This document shows, piece by piece, positions 40,962-51,652 of a stretch of DNA of 64,000 bases (positions are counted from its first letter, which is position 1; every line of letters begins with the position of its first letter). This DNA is from Enterobacter asburiae. Lineage in GTDB: Bacteria > Pseudomonadota > Gammaproteobacteria > Enterobacterales > Enterobacteriaceae. Under the pieces are notes generated by a model. The model was not told the origin of the DNA. It saw only the letters and a program-made list of their open reading frames with translations, and searched no databases. Both the position numbers and the translations under genes were made by a program. The DNA is taken from positions 1,612,001-1,676,000 of the forward strand of contig JAAQVN010000001.1 of the NCBI GenBank assembly GCA_011754535.1, in the 5' to 3' direction.

Positions 40962-41192
40962 GGAATGAACCGGTGGTGGAGTGGGGGCTGTTCAAAACCT
41001 CGCCATCTCACGCTTGTACAATTTAGATAAACGAAAGACGTCGTCAAGCGTTTGGCGCTGGAGTTGGGACAATAATCAACCAAAGTTTGAAGCAGTTAAC
41101 GCTATTGCAACAGTTTGTGACAGACATCGCGGATGACAGTAATAGATGATTGTTATCTAACATCTGAGGTAGATTCAAAGTGGTTATGCAAA

Positions 41193-41513
41193 ATGGGTAA
41201 GACCAACGACTGGCTGGATTTTGACCAGCTGGCGGAAGACAAAGTGCGTGACGCGCTAAAACCGCCATCTATGTATAAAGTTATGTTAATGAACGATGAT
41301 TACACGCCGATGGAATTTGTTATTGACGTGCTACAAAAGTTCTTTTCTTATGATGTAGAACGTGCAACGCAACTGATGCTTACCGTTCATTATCGTGGCA
41401 AAGCTATCTGCGGCATCTTTACCGCCGAGGTGGCGGAAACCAAAGTGGCGATGGTGAACGACTATGCGAGGGAGAACGAGCATCCGTTGCTGTGTACGCT
41501 GGAAAAGGCCTAA
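41193..41513 (+). CDS. clpS: ClpS, N-degron adaptor for ClpAP
   Basis: This 106-residue adaptor hands proteins with N-terminal Leu, Phe, Tyr or Trp to ClpA. Binding-pocket residues are in place: N34, D35, D36 (M-N-D-D-Y-T-P-M) and His66 (T-V-H-Y-R-G-K). I chose the ATG at 41193 (M-G-K-T-N-D-W), which gives the E. coli length; the frame is open 20 codons further upstream. It is followed by clpA after 27 nt. Confidence 0.97.
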   Translation: MGKTNDWLDFDQLAEDKVRDALKPPSMYKVMLMNDDYTPMEFVIDVLQKFFSYDVERATQLMLTVHYRGKAICGIFTAEVAETKVAMVNDYARENEHPLLCTLEKA

Positions 41514-41540
41514 TAAGGCATAAAATTGGGGGAGGTGCCT

Positions 41541-43820
41541 ATGCTCAATCAAGAACTGGAACTCAGTTTAAACATGGCTTTCGCCAGAGCGCGTGAGCAC
41601 CGACATGAGTTTATGACCGTCGAGCATTTACTGCTCGCACTGCTTAGCAACCCATCTGCCCGCGAAGCGCTGGAAGCCTGCTCCGTGGATCTGGTGGCGC
41701 TACGTCAGGAACTCGAAGCCTTCATCGAACAAACCACACCGGTGCTGCCAGCCAGTGAAGAGGAGCGCGACACGCAGCCGACGCTCAGCTTCCAGCGCGT
41801 GCTGCAGCGCGCGGTATTCCACGTCCAGTCTTCCGGACGTAGCGAAGTGACTGGCGCAAACGTCTTAGTCGCCATCTTCAGCGAGCAGGAGTCACAGGCT
41901 GCCTACCTGCTGCGCAAACACGAAGTCAGCCGCCTCGACGTGGTTAACTTTATCTCTCACGGAACGCGCAAAGACGAGCCTAACCAGGCATCGGACTCCA
42001 GCAATCAGGTCAATAACAATGAAGAGCAAGCAGGCGGGGAGGATCGTATGGAAAACTTCACCACCAATCTTAATCAGCTTGCTCGCGTTGGCGGCATCGA
42101 CCCGCTGATTGGCCGCGATAAAGAGCTGGAGCGTGCGATCCAGGTGCTGTGCCGTCGCCGCAAGAACAACCCGCTGCTGGTGGGGGAATCCGGCGTGGGT
42201 AAAACCGCGATTGCCGAAGGCCTTGCCTGGCGCATTGTGCAGGGCGACGTGCCGGAAGTGATTGCCGACTGCACCATCTACTCGCTGGATATCGGCTCGC
42301 TGCTGGCGGGCACCAAATACCGCGGTGATTTTGAAAAACGCTTCAAGGCGCTGTTAAAACAGCTGGAGCAGGATACCAACAGCATCCTGTTTATCGATGA
42401 GATCCACACCATCATCGGCGCAGGGGCGGCCTCCGGTGGCCAGGTGGATGCCGCGAACCTGATCAAACCGCTGCTCTCCAGCGGCAAGATCCGCGTGATT
42501 GGCTCCACTACCTACCAGGAGTTCAGCAACATCTTTGAGAAAGACCGTGCGCTGGCGCGCCGCTTCCAGAAAATCGACGTGACCGAACCGTCCGTCGAGG
42601 AAACGGTGCAGATCATCAACGGCCTGAAGCCGAAGTACGAAGCGCACCACGACGTGCGTTACACCGCGAAAGCGGTCCGTGCGGCGGTGGAACTGGCGGT
42701 GAAATACATCAACGACCGTCATCTGCCGGATAAGGCGATTGACGTGATTGATGAGGCAGGGGCGCGTGCGCGTCTGATGCCGGCCAGCAAGCGTAAGAAA
42801 ACCGTTAACGTGGCGGATATTGAGTCCGTGGTGGCCCGCATCGCGCGTATCCCTGAGAAGAGCGTTTCTCAGAGCGACCGCGACACGCTGCGCACCCTCG
42901 GCAATCGCCTGAAAATGCTGGTCTTTGGTCAGGATAAAGCCATTGAGGCCTTAACCGAAGCGATCAAGATGGCCCGTGCCGGACTGGGGCATGACCACAA
43001 GCCTGTCGGTTCCTTCCTGTTCGCCGGTCCGACCGGCGTGGGGAAAACCGAGGTGACGGTTCAGCTCTCCAAAGCGCTGGGCATTGAGCTGCTGCGTTTT
43101 GATATGTCCGAGTACATGGAGCGCCACACCGTCAGCCGTTTGATTGGTGCGCCTCCGGGCTACGTGGGCTTTGACCAGGGCGGCCTGCTCACCGACGCGG
43201 TGATCAAGCATCCGCACGCGGTACTGCTGCTTGATGAAATCGAGAAAGCGCACCCGGATGTGTTCAACATCCTGCTGCAGGTAATGGACAACGGGACGCT
43301 GACCGACAACAACGGGCGCAAGGCGGACTTCCGTAACGTGGTGCTGGTGATGACCACCAACGCCGGGGTGCGTGAAACCGAGCGTAAATCCATCGGCCTG
43401 ATCCACCAGGATAACAGCACCGATGCGATGGAGGAGATCAAGAAGATCTTCACGCCGGAGTTCCGTAACCGTCTGGACAACATTATCTGGTTCGATCACC
43501 TGTCTACCGAGGTGATCCATCAGGTGGTGGATAAGTTCATCGTCGAACTGCAGGTTCAGCTGGATCAGAAAGGCGTGTCGCTGGAAGTGAGCCAGGAGGC
43601 CCGCAACTGGCTGGCCGAGAAAGGCTACGATCGCGCGATGGGTGCCCGTCCGATGGCGCGTGTGATTCAGGACAACCTGAAGAAACCGCTGGCGAACGAG
43701 CTGCTGTTTGGCTCGCTGGTGGACGGCGGTCAGGTGACCGTGGCGCTGGACCAGGCGAAGAACGAACTGACGTACGATTTCCAGAGTGCGGCGAAGCACA
43801 AGCCGGAAGCGGCTCACTAA
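41541..43820 (+). CDS. clpA: ClpA, ATPase subunit of ClpAP protease
   Basis: This 759-residue AAA+ unfoldase feeds substrates to ClpP. An N-domain (1-142) binds ClpS. Walker A motifs are G-E-S-G-V-G-K-T (215-222) and G-P-T-G-V-G-K-T (496-503). The ClpP-docking tripeptide I-G-L is at 618-620. I used the ATG at 41541 (M-L-N-Q-E-L-E), with GGGGGAGG upstream as ribosome-binding site. aat, 1.3 kb to the right, makes the N-degrons that ClpS reads, so this neighbourhood holds most of the N-end rule pathway. Confidence 0.97.
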   Translation: MLNQELELSLNMAFARAREHRHEFMTVEHLLLALLSNPSAREALEACSVDLVALRQELEAFIEQTTPVLPASEEERDTQPTLSFQRVLQRAVFHVQSSGRSEVTGANVLVAIFSEQESQAAYLLRKHEVSRLDVVNFISHGTRKDEPNQASDSSNQVNNNEEQAGGEDRMENFTTNLNQLARVGGIDPLIGRDKELERAIQVLCRRRKNNPLLVGESGVGKTAIAEGLAWRIVQGDVPEVIADCTIYSLDIGSLLAGTKYRGDFEKRFKALLKQLEQDTNSILFIDEIHTIIGAGAASGGQVDAANLIKPLLSSGKIRVIGSTTYQEFSNIFEKDRALARRFQKIDVTEPSVEETVQIINGLKPKYEAHHDVRYTAKAVRAAVELAVKYINDRHLPDKAIDVIDEAGARARLMPASKRKKTVNVADIESVVARIARIPEKSVSQSDRDTLRTLGNRLKMLVFGQDKAIEALTEAIKMARAGLGHDHKPVGSFLFAGPTGVGKTEVTVQLSKALGIELLRFDMSEYMERHTVSRLIGAPPGYVGFDQGGLLTDAVIKHPHAVLLLDEIEKAHPDVFNILLQVMDNGTLTDNNGRKADFRNVVLVMTTNAGVRETERKSIGLIHQDNSTDAMEEIKKIFTPEFRNRLDNIIWFDHLSTEVIHQVVDKFIVELQVQLDQKGVSLEVSQEARNWLAEKGYDRAMGARPMARVIQDNLKKPLANELLFGSLVDGGQVTVALDQAKNELTYDFQSAAKHKPEAAH

Positions 43821-43833
43821 GTTGTTTTAGTTC

Positions 43834-43862
43834 AAAAGCCGGGTTTTTAACCCGGCTTTTTT
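43834..43862 (+). terminator. rho-independent terminator after clpA
   Basis: AAAAGCCGGGTT-TTT-AACCCGGCTTTT is a 12-bp perfect stem with a T run, 13 nt after the clpA stop. Confidence 0.95.
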
Positions 43863-44133
43863 GTGCCCGCTTTTCTTCCTCTCACTGTGGGCTGAGGAAT
43901 CTCCACAAATTAATGCGAGCAGTGAACAATCCCCTCGCCCCTTTGGGGAGAGGGTTAGGGTGAGGGGAACAGACCGCAGAAGAATTTTGCGAGGCGCTTT
44001 CCAGTTTCTTTCGAAGACTGTTGCTGGATAAATCCACAGTAATAAAATGGCGGCGTACCTGCAAAATCAGGTGCCGGGATTGGCGTCCTGAAAGTGTGTG
44101 CACAGACAATCTTACGTGCATAAAGGATCACCT
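43863..44133. other. gene-free stretch between clpA and a decayed frame; serW absent
   Basis: This interval, where E. coli carries serW (tRNA-Ser GGA), has no tRNA-like sequence on either strand. It holds a third C/G-rich inverted repeat (43931-43967). A short open frame ending at 44137 (codons from 44021 read L-L-D-K-S-T-V-I-K-W-R-R, then C-R-D-W-R-P-E) overlaps the next ATG. That string reminds me weakly of small Ash/Icd-type frames in P4-like prophages, so this may be a scar of an excised element. Confidence 0.4.
43931..43967. repeat. C/G-rich inverted repeat, copy 3 (diverged)
   Basis: CCCCTCGCCCCTTTGGGGAG followed by AGGGTTAGGGTGAGGGG. It has the same motif order as the copies at 23862 and 33781 (CCCTC, a CCCC/GGGG stem, GGTGAGGG) but with several changes. 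Confidence 0.6.
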
Positions 44134-44583
44134 ATGACTGATATTAATAGCTTCGCCCAACTCTACACCGAACTCTCCCTCAACCCCGATCTCCCAACCC
44201 TCGCCGAGCGCTGCAAACTGCTCACCGAAATCCTCCTCGACTGCAAATCACTCCCGCAAACGTAGCCCGTTTGCCGTTGTCTCGGAGCTGACCTGGAAGA
44301 GTTGAAATCCGGCCTCACTGAATCAATGCGTGATTTTCAGGTGGTGGAATTTGAGGACGAAGCGGAACAACCGCGACAAAAAGAGTGGTTGCTGGAAGAT
44401 ACAGAAACGAAATGCGACTACTGCCGGGCGTTAAACCACGTACTCCTGGTTTCGCATTTTGACCGCGATATGTTGCCGCACCTGACGGGATTACTCCACG
44501 ACATGGCCCATTCTATGGCGGGGGATTTAATCGCTCCTGTACAACCTTGGATGACAATACATCTTCCGACGCAGCAACATTAA
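44134..44583 (+). pseudogene. unrecognised small gene interrupted by an in-frame stop
   Basis: An ATG at 44134 with AAAGGA upstream starts a 43-codon frame (M-T-D-I-N-S-F-A-Q-L-Y). It ends at TAG (44263-44265), and the same frame then stays open for 105 codons to 44583. The second part contains an acidic stretch (E-F-E-D-E-A-E-Q) and C-D-Y-C. A TTG at 44302 is the first possible restart and has no good ribosome-binding site. Together they would make a protein of about 149 residues with no family I recognise. A bidirectional terminator follows at 44596. The simplest reading is a decaying accessory gene. Confidence 0.4.
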
Positions 44584-44595
44584 AACCATAAATAA

Positions 44596-44622
44596 AAAAG
44601 GCCGGGATAATCCCGACCTTTT
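44596..44622. terminator. bidirectional terminator downstream of infA
   Basis: AAAAGGCCGGGATAATCCCG followed by ACCTTTT folds into a 13-bp stem with one mismatch and A/T arms on both sides. It ends infA (minus strand) and the frame at 44134-44583 (plus strand). Confidence 0.85.
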
Positions 44623-44654
44623 AAATATTCATCTGCCATTACAGGCGAAAACAA

Positions 44655-44873
<219 letters not shown>

Positions 44874-45157
44874 CTAATCCTCTGGGGTATCACTACCAAG
44901 TTTTGAACCGGCAAGATAATGCCGAAATTCATCAATTAAGTAAAGAATTGCGCGTTTAAAACGCAGCAAAACAGTTTCGGCGCATTGCCCAAGCGTCACG
45001 GTACAACCGAACGGAAAGCGCATTCGTAAAGGGGATACAACAGGATAAACGTCAGGACGTTATCTGAAGCGAAGGTCCCAAACGGCGGCGGGGCAACAGG
45101 CAGAAGCTACTCTGCGGCATAATTATAACACCCTCACAAAAAATATGCGGAAAACAT
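44874..45157 (-). promoter_or_regulatory. infA upstream region with candidate promoter
   Basis: These 284 nt between aat and infA contain, on the minus strand, TG-T-TATAAT with the -10 at 45127-45122, an extended -10 promoter lacking a good -35. It would give a leader of about 240 nt. A second, weaker AT-rich promoter-like stretch lies closer to infA (44930-44965). E. coli infA is known to have two promoters. The region holds no gene. Confidence 0.4.
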
Positions 45158-45862
45158 TTAGGCATTGGGCATAAAGAGCGTTCTGGGGATCCAGAAGTCG
45201 CGCGGGAGCTTCTCCTGACGGCAGGCGTCCAGATGCTCGATATACTGTCGTCGCGGGATGTCAACGGCACCGAGGGAGGCGGTGTGCTCATTGAGCACCT
45301 GACAATCGATCAGACGCCCCCCGCGTTGGGCAAAGGCCTGGCAGAAGACCAACAGCGCGGTTTTCGAGGCGTTGACCGCACGGGAGAACATCGACTCGCC
45401 GCAAAATAGCGTCCCTTGCGCCACGCCGTACATGCCGCCAACCAGTTCTCCGTTTTCCCAAACCTCAATGGAGTGGGCGTAGCCAAGCTCATGGAGCTGA
45501 TGATAGGCGTTGACGATATCGCGGGTGATCCACGTCCCTTCATGGCGATCTTCGGCACAGCCTTCGATCACCTGTCCAAAGGCGTGATTCAGCGTTACAC
45601 GGTACGGGGATTTTGCATGGAATCGCTTCATGCTGCGGCTTACGTGAAACTGCGCTGGCCACAGCACGGCGCGCGGGTCGGGAGACCACCATAAAATCGG
45701 GTCGCCCGGAGAAAACCACGGGAAAATGCCGCGCTGGTACGCCATTAATAGCCGCGCAGGGCTAAGGTCACCGCCAAGGGCCAGCAGCCCGTTGGGCTCA
45801 CGCAGCGCTCCCTCCGGCGAAGGGAACGCGATGTTATGACGAGAAAGCTGGACCAGGCGCAT
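45158..45862 (-). CDS. aat: Aat, leucyl/phenylalanyl-tRNA-protein transferase
   Basis: This 234-residue enzyme transfers Leu or Phe from tRNA to proteins with N-terminal Lys or Arg, making ClpS-readable N-degrons. Family motifs are visible: L-L-A-L-G-G-D-L-S near residue 26, Y-x-x-G-I-F-P-W-F near 43-51, W-W-S-P-D-P-R near 58, and G-E-S-M-F-S near 155. The length is that of E. coli Aat. It lies 45 nt downstream of cydC. Confidence 0.97.
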   Translation of the reverse strand: MRLVQLSRHNIAFPSPEGALREPNGLLALGGDLSPARLLMAYQRGIFPWFSPGDPILWWSPDPRAVLWPAQFHVSRSMKRFHAKSPYRVTLNHAFGQVIEGCAEDRHEGTWITRDIVNAYHQLHELGYAHSIEVWENGELVGGMYGVAQGTLFCGESMFSRAVNASKTALLVFCQAFAQRGGRLIDCQVLNEHTASLGAVDIPRRQYIEHLDACRQEKLPRDFWIPRTLFMPNA

Positions 45863-45907
45863 GACAGCAAAACTCCATTACGCGAGTGAGGACGCTACAA
45901 ATATAGT

Positions 45908-47629
45908 CTACAGACGCTGTTTGAACTGATAGTAGCGACCCTGTTTCGCCAACAGCTCTGCGTGACTACCTTGCTCAATAATGTGCCCGTTGTCCATCAC
46001 AATTATCCGATCAAAACTTGCCAGCCCGCGCAGGCGGTGCGTCACCATCAGGACGGTTTTTCCTGCCATCACGTTCGCCAGCAAATCAAGGATTTGACTC
46101 TCGGTTGTCGCATCAAGCCCTTCTGTCGGTTCGTCGAGCAGCATCAGCGGCGCATCATGCAGCAGCGCGCGCGCAATGGCCAGACGGCGTAGCTCTCCGC
46201 CGGAAAGCTGACGACCGCCTTCGCCCAGCCAACTGTTGAGACCTTCGTCCTCAAGCAGCTTTTGCAGTCCGACCTGCTCCAGTACGGCGCGAAGATCATC
46301 GTCCGAAGCCTCTGGCGCGGCCAGCAGCAGGTTATCGCGCAGGGTGGCGCTAAACAGATGCACGCGCTGTGGAACGACGCTCACGGTCTTGCGCAGGGCC
46401 TGCTCGCTGAAATCGGTCAGCAGCGTATTATTAAAACGAATCTGACCGCGCTGTGGATCCCAGGCCCGCGTCAGCAGCTGCAGCAGCGTCGACTTACCGC
46501 AGCCGGTACGGCCGAGGATCGCCATCCGCTGCCCTGCATTAACAGAAAGGTTGATACCGTCCAGCGCGTTCTGGGCCTGCTTGTCATAGGCGAAGGCCAC
46601 GTTATCAAGCTTCAGCGCCACCTGCTCAGGCACGGCGGTTTGTGCTGCGCTGAACCTGACTTCAGGCTCCTGCTCGGCAATCTGGGTGATGCGCAGGGCA
46701 GAGGCGATCACCTGTCCAAGATGCTGGAAGGCGCCCGTCACCGGGGCCAGTGCCTCAAAAGCGGCCAGCGCGCAGAAAACGAAGAGCGCAATTAGAGGGC
46801 CTGGCTGGGTATTACCGCCAATCCCGCCGGAAGCCAGCCACAGCATGGCGATCACCGCCACGCCGCCGATTAACACCATCAGCGCCTGCGAGAAGGCCGT
46901 CAGTTCAGATTGACGGCGCTGGGCGTCATGCCAGTTCAGCTCCGTATTTTCCAGTCGGGCGCGGTAGCGCTTGCTGGCACCAAAAATAGTCAGCTCTGCC
47001 TGCCCCTGAAGCCAGGAGGTCAGCTGCTGGCGATAATCCCCGCGCAGACGCGTCAGGTTTTCCCCGGTGGATTTCCCGGCGCGATAAAACAGCGGCGGCA
47101 GAATAAGGAGCGTCAGCAGCATAATTCCACCCAGCGTCAGCGCAACGGGAACATCCAGAACGGACAGCCCCAGCGTGACCACTACAATCACCACAAACGC
47201 GCCCACTATCGGGGAGATCACCCGCAGGTAAAGGTGGTCCAGCGTGTCGACATCCGCAACGACACGGTTAAGTAACTCACCCTGACGAAAACGCGCCAGC
47301 CCGGCAGGGGAGAGGGGCAGCAGTTTGCTGAAGGTGTAAATGCGCAGGTGCTGCAGAACACGGAACGTCGCGTCGTGGCTGACCAGCCGCTCGAAATAGC
47401 GTCCGGCAGTTCGGGTAATGGCGGTACCCCGCACGCCTGCCGCCGGCAGCATATAGTTGAAGCTGTATAATCCGGCGAACCCTGCGACGGCGGAGGCCGA
47501 CAGGAACCAACCTGAAAGCGTGAGCAGGCCGATGCTGGCGAGCAGCGTCACAATCGCCAGCACGATTCCCAGCGTCAGCATCCATTTGTGGCGTTTATAG
47601 AGCGCAAGATAAGGCAGCAGAGCACGCAT
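45908..47629 (-). CDS. cydC: CydC, heterodimeric ABC exporter subunit (cysteine/glutathione)
   Basis: This 573-residue half-transporter has six transmembrane helices in about 1-310. Its ATPase carries Walker A G-R-T-G-C-G-K-S near residue 373, signature L-S-G-G-E near 480 and Walker B L-L-D-E-P near 500. CydDC exports cysteine and glutathione and is needed for cytochrome bd assembly; recent work links it to heme. The start overlaps the cydD stop (TGATG). Confidence 0.96.
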   Translation of the reverse strand: MRALLPYLALYKRHKWMLTLGIVLAIVTLLASIGLLTLSGWFLSASAVAGFAGLYSFNYMLPAAGVRGTAITRTAGRYFERLVSHDATFRVLQHLRIYTFSKLLPLSPAGLARFRQGELLNRVVADVDTLDHLYLRVISPIVGAFVVIVVVTLGLSVLDVPVALTLGGIMLLTLLILPPLFYRAGKSTGENLTRLRGDYRQQLTSWLQGQAELTIFGASKRYRARLENTELNWHDAQRRQSELTAFSQALMVLIGGVAVIAMLWLASGGIGGNTQPGPLIALFVFCALAAFEALAPVTGAFQHLGQVIASALRITQIAEQEPEVRFSAAQTAVPEQVALKLDNVAFAYDKQAQNALDGINLSVNAGQRMAILGRTGCGKSTLLQLLTRAWDPQRGQIRFNNTLLTDFSEQALRKTVSVVPQRVHLFSATLRDNLLLAAPEASDDDLRAVLEQVGLQKLLEDEGLNSWLGEGGRQLSGGELRRLAIARALLHDAPLMLLDEPTEGLDATTESQILDLLANVMAGKTVLMVTHRLRGLASFDRIIVMDNGHIIEQGSHAELLAKQGRYYQFKQRL

Positions 47630-49395
47630 CAGATGTCCTCCTGACGGTTCGCCAGCAGGGCGGCGAACGGCCCCTGCGCGGCAACGAGAGCGGCGTAATC
47701 GCCTTGCTCAACAATTCGGCCGTTCTCCATGACCCAGATCTGGTCCCAGTCGGTAATGCCTTCCAGTTGATGGGTGACCATCAGGGTGGTTTGCTGCCGG
47801 GATGCGGCGTTCAGGGCCGCCATGACGCGCTGTTCGCTGTGGGCATCCAGGCTGGCAGCGGGCTCATCCAGCAGCATCAGTTGGCACGGGTTAAGCAGCG
47901 CGCGGGCAACGGCCACACGCTGCGCCTGTCCGACTGACAGCCCGGAGGACTGGTCGCCGACCACGGTATCAACTCCTTGCGGGAGCAGCGGCAGAAACTC
48001 GCTGACCCAGGCGCGGTCGAGAACGGACTGTAGTTCATCTTCACGGGCATCCGGGCGCGCCAGGAGCACGTTTTCGCGCAGCGTGGAGGCAGGAAGCTGC
48101 GGGTTTTGTCCGACCCAGCTGAGCTGCTTGCGCCAGGCGTCGGGATCGAGATTACGCAGTTCAGCTTTGTTTATCCGCAGCGAACCGGTGTAGGCGATAA
48201 AACCGGATAGCGCATTCAGCAGAGAACTTTTCCCTGAACCGCTGGTGCCGACCAGCACCACGCGTTTTCCGGCTGGCAGGGTAAAGTTCAGCGGACCCGC
48301 GAGCACTTTGCCTTCAGGTGACAGAATGGAAAAGTCCTGCGCTTCAATGGTCACGGGATCTTTAGCATTCAGCGTCACGTCACCGCGCTCCGGGTGCGCC
48401 AGCGGCGTCTCCAGGAAGGTTTTCAGACTGTCGGCCGCGCCAACGGCCTGCGCTTTGGCATGATAGAAGGTCCCCAGGTCGCGAAGCGGCTGGAAAAACT
48501 CCGGGGCCAGGATGAGCGCCAGGAAACCGGCAGAGAGGGTGACTGCCGTGCCGTAGTGGCCGAAATCCAGCGCGCCGAGATAGGAGAAACCGAAGTAAAC
48601 CGCCACGAGGGCAATCGACAGCGAGGTAAAGAATTCCAGCACGCCGGAAGACAGGAACGCCAAGCGTAACACCTCCATCGTGCGCTGGCGGAAGTCCTGT
48701 GATGCCAGGCGAATATTCTCAGTTTCCGCTTCACCGCGACCAAAAATACGCAGGGTTTCCATCCCGCGCAGACGGTCGAGGAAATGTCCGCTCAGCCTGC
48801 CCAGTGCCAGGAAGTTGCGGCGGTTGGCATCAGCGGCCCCCATGCCGACCATCGCCATAAACAGCGGGATCAGCGGGGCGGTGCCCAGCAGGATCACTGC
48901 CGCCACCCAGTTGACGGGGAAAATGGCGATAACAATCAGCAGCGGAACAAAAACCGCCAGCGCCATCTGCGGAAGATAGCGCGCGTAGTAATCGTGCATA
49001 TCGTCAATCTGCTCAAGGATCAGCGTCGCCCAGCTTCCGGCCGGTTTACCCTGGATCCACGCGGGCCCGGCTTCCTGAAGGCGATCCAGCACCTGACGGC
49101 GGATCTCGTAGCGGATATGCTGTCCGGCGTGGAAGCCGACGCGCTCACGCAGCCACACCACCCAGGCGCGCAGGACAAAAACCAGGATCAGAACAATAAA
49201 GGGCAGCAGGAGCGCTTCGCGGGGAATGTTCTCCATGATCATGTGATTAAGAATGCGGGCCAGCAGCCATGCCTGGGCAACAATCAACAGACCGCTAACG
49301 AACCCCAAAAGACGGGAGATCGTAAGCCAGCGGCGGGAAATAACGCTTTGCTGTTTCAGCCAGCGTGTTAACTCTTGTTGACGGGTTTTTTCCAT
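47629..49395 (-). CDS. cydD: CydD, heterodimeric ABC exporter subunit
   Basis: This 588-residue partner of CydC has a membrane domain in about 1-330 and an ATPase domain with Walker A G-T-S-G-S-G-K-S near residue 383, a signature-like L-S-V-G-Q-A-Q-R (Gly-to-Val change, as in enterobacterial CydD) near 485 and Walker B M-L-L-D-E-P. First gene of cydDC, 114 nt from the trxB stop, with a strong terminator between them. Confidence 0.96.
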   Translation of the reverse strand: MEKTRQQELTRWLKQQSVISRRWLTISRLLGFVSGLLIVAQAWLLARILNHMIMENIPREALLLPFIVLILVFVLRAWVVWLRERVGFHAGQHIRYEIRRQVLDRLQEAGPAWIQGKPAGSWATLILEQIDDMHDYYARYLPQMALAVFVPLLIVIAIFPVNWVAAVILLGTAPLIPLFMAMVGMGAADANRRNFLALGRLSGHFLDRLRGMETLRIFGRGEAETENIRLASQDFRQRTMEVLRLAFLSSGVLEFFTSLSIALVAVYFGFSYLGALDFGHYGTAVTLSAGFLALILAPEFFQPLRDLGTFYHAKAQAVGAADSLKTFLETPLAHPERGDVTLNAKDPVTIEAQDFSILSPEGKVLAGPLNFTLPAGKRVVLVGTSGSGKSSLLNALSGFIAYTGSLRINKAELRNLDPDAWRKQLSWVGQNPQLPASTLRENVLLARPDAREDELQSVLDRAWVSEFLPLLPQGVDTVVGDQSSGLSVGQAQRVAVARALLNPCQLMLLDEPAASLDAHSEQRVMAALNAASRQQTTLMVTHQLEGITDWDQIWVMENGRIVEQGDYAALVAAQGPFAALLANRQEDI

Positions 49396-49454
49396 TGCGT
49401 ATTTTGCAGGTGACGTTATAAGAAATTAGACATCTGCATGTTACACGCGAGCAA

Positions 49455-49485
49455 AAATAAAGGCGACCTGTGGCCGCCTTTATTT
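49455..49485. terminator. terminator between trxB and cydD
   Basis: AAATAAAGGCG-9 nt-CGCCTTTATTT is an 11-bp perfect stem followed, on the minus strand, by a T run. It lies 24 nt after the trxB stop. Confidence 0.9.
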
Positions 49486-49509
49486 ACGTTTGTTACTGAC
49501 TTGTAAAGA

Positions 49510-51022
<1,513 letters not shown>

Positions 51023-51517
51023 ATGGTAGATAGCAAGAAGCGCCCTGGCAAAGATCTCGACCGTATCGATCGTAACATTCTTAATGAATTGCAAAAGGAT
51101 GGGCGTATTTCCAACGTCGAGCTTTCAAAACGTGTGGGACTTTCCCCGACGCCGTGCCTTGAGCGTGTGCGCCGACTGGAAAGACAGGGTTTTATTCAGG
51201 GCTATACGGCTCTGCTGAACCCGCATTATCTGGATGCCTCACTTCTGGTATTTGTTGAGATTACTCTGAATCGTGGTGCGCCGGATGTGTTTGAGCAATT
51301 TAACGCCGCTGTACAAAAACTTGAAGAAATTCAAGAGTGTCATCTGGTGTCCGGTGATTTCGACTACCTGTTGAAAACCCGTGTGCCTGATATGTCCGCC
51401 TACCGTAAGCTGCTGGGGGAAACCCTGCTGCGTCTGCCAGGCGTGAACGACACCCGTACCTATGTGGTGATGGAAGAGGTCAAACAGAGCAATCGTCTGG
51501 TTATTAAGACGCGCTAA
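51023..51517 (+). CDS. lrp: Lrp, leucine-responsive regulatory protein
   Basis: This 164-residue global regulator has an N-terminal helix-turn-helix (about 12-60; G-R-I-S-N-V-E-L-S-K-R-V-G-L-S) and a C-terminal RAM/AsnC domain (about 70-150) that binds leucine. I used the ATG at 51023 (M-V-D-S-K-K-R-P-G-K), the length known from E. coli; an upstream GTG at 50972 is in frame but lies in the leader. A strong terminator follows. Confidence 0.98.
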   Translation: MVDSKKRPGKDLDRIDRNILNELQKDGRISNVELSKRVGLSPTPCLERVRRLERQGFIQGYTALLNPHYLDASLLVFVEITLNRGAPDVFEQFNAAVQKLEEIQECHLVSGDFDYLLKTRVPDMSAYRKLLGETLLRLPGVNDTRTYVVMEEVKQSNRLVIKTR

Positions 51518-51573
51518 CACGGAACAGGTGCAAAATCAGCGTAGTTTGATTACACTCCTGTTAATCCATACAG

Positions 51574-51603
51574 CAACAGTGCCGGGGAGCCCCGGCGCTG
51601 TTG
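51574..51603 (+). terminator. terminator after lrp
   Basis: CAACAGTGCCGGGG-AG-CCCCGGCGCTGTTG folds into a 14-bp stem with one wobble pair and a tight loop, followed by TCCGTTTT. It lies 56 nt after the lrp stop and ahead of ftsK. Confidence 0.85.
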
Positions 51604-51652
51604 TCCGTTTTAGCAAACAGGCAGGATATGCCTGATACCTGGAGAGCCTTTC

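Noticed and set aside
43863..44654. Search for tRNA-Ser (serW) between clpA and infA.
   Set aside because: Neither strand contains the acceptor, T-arm or long variable-arm pattern, so no tRNA is called.
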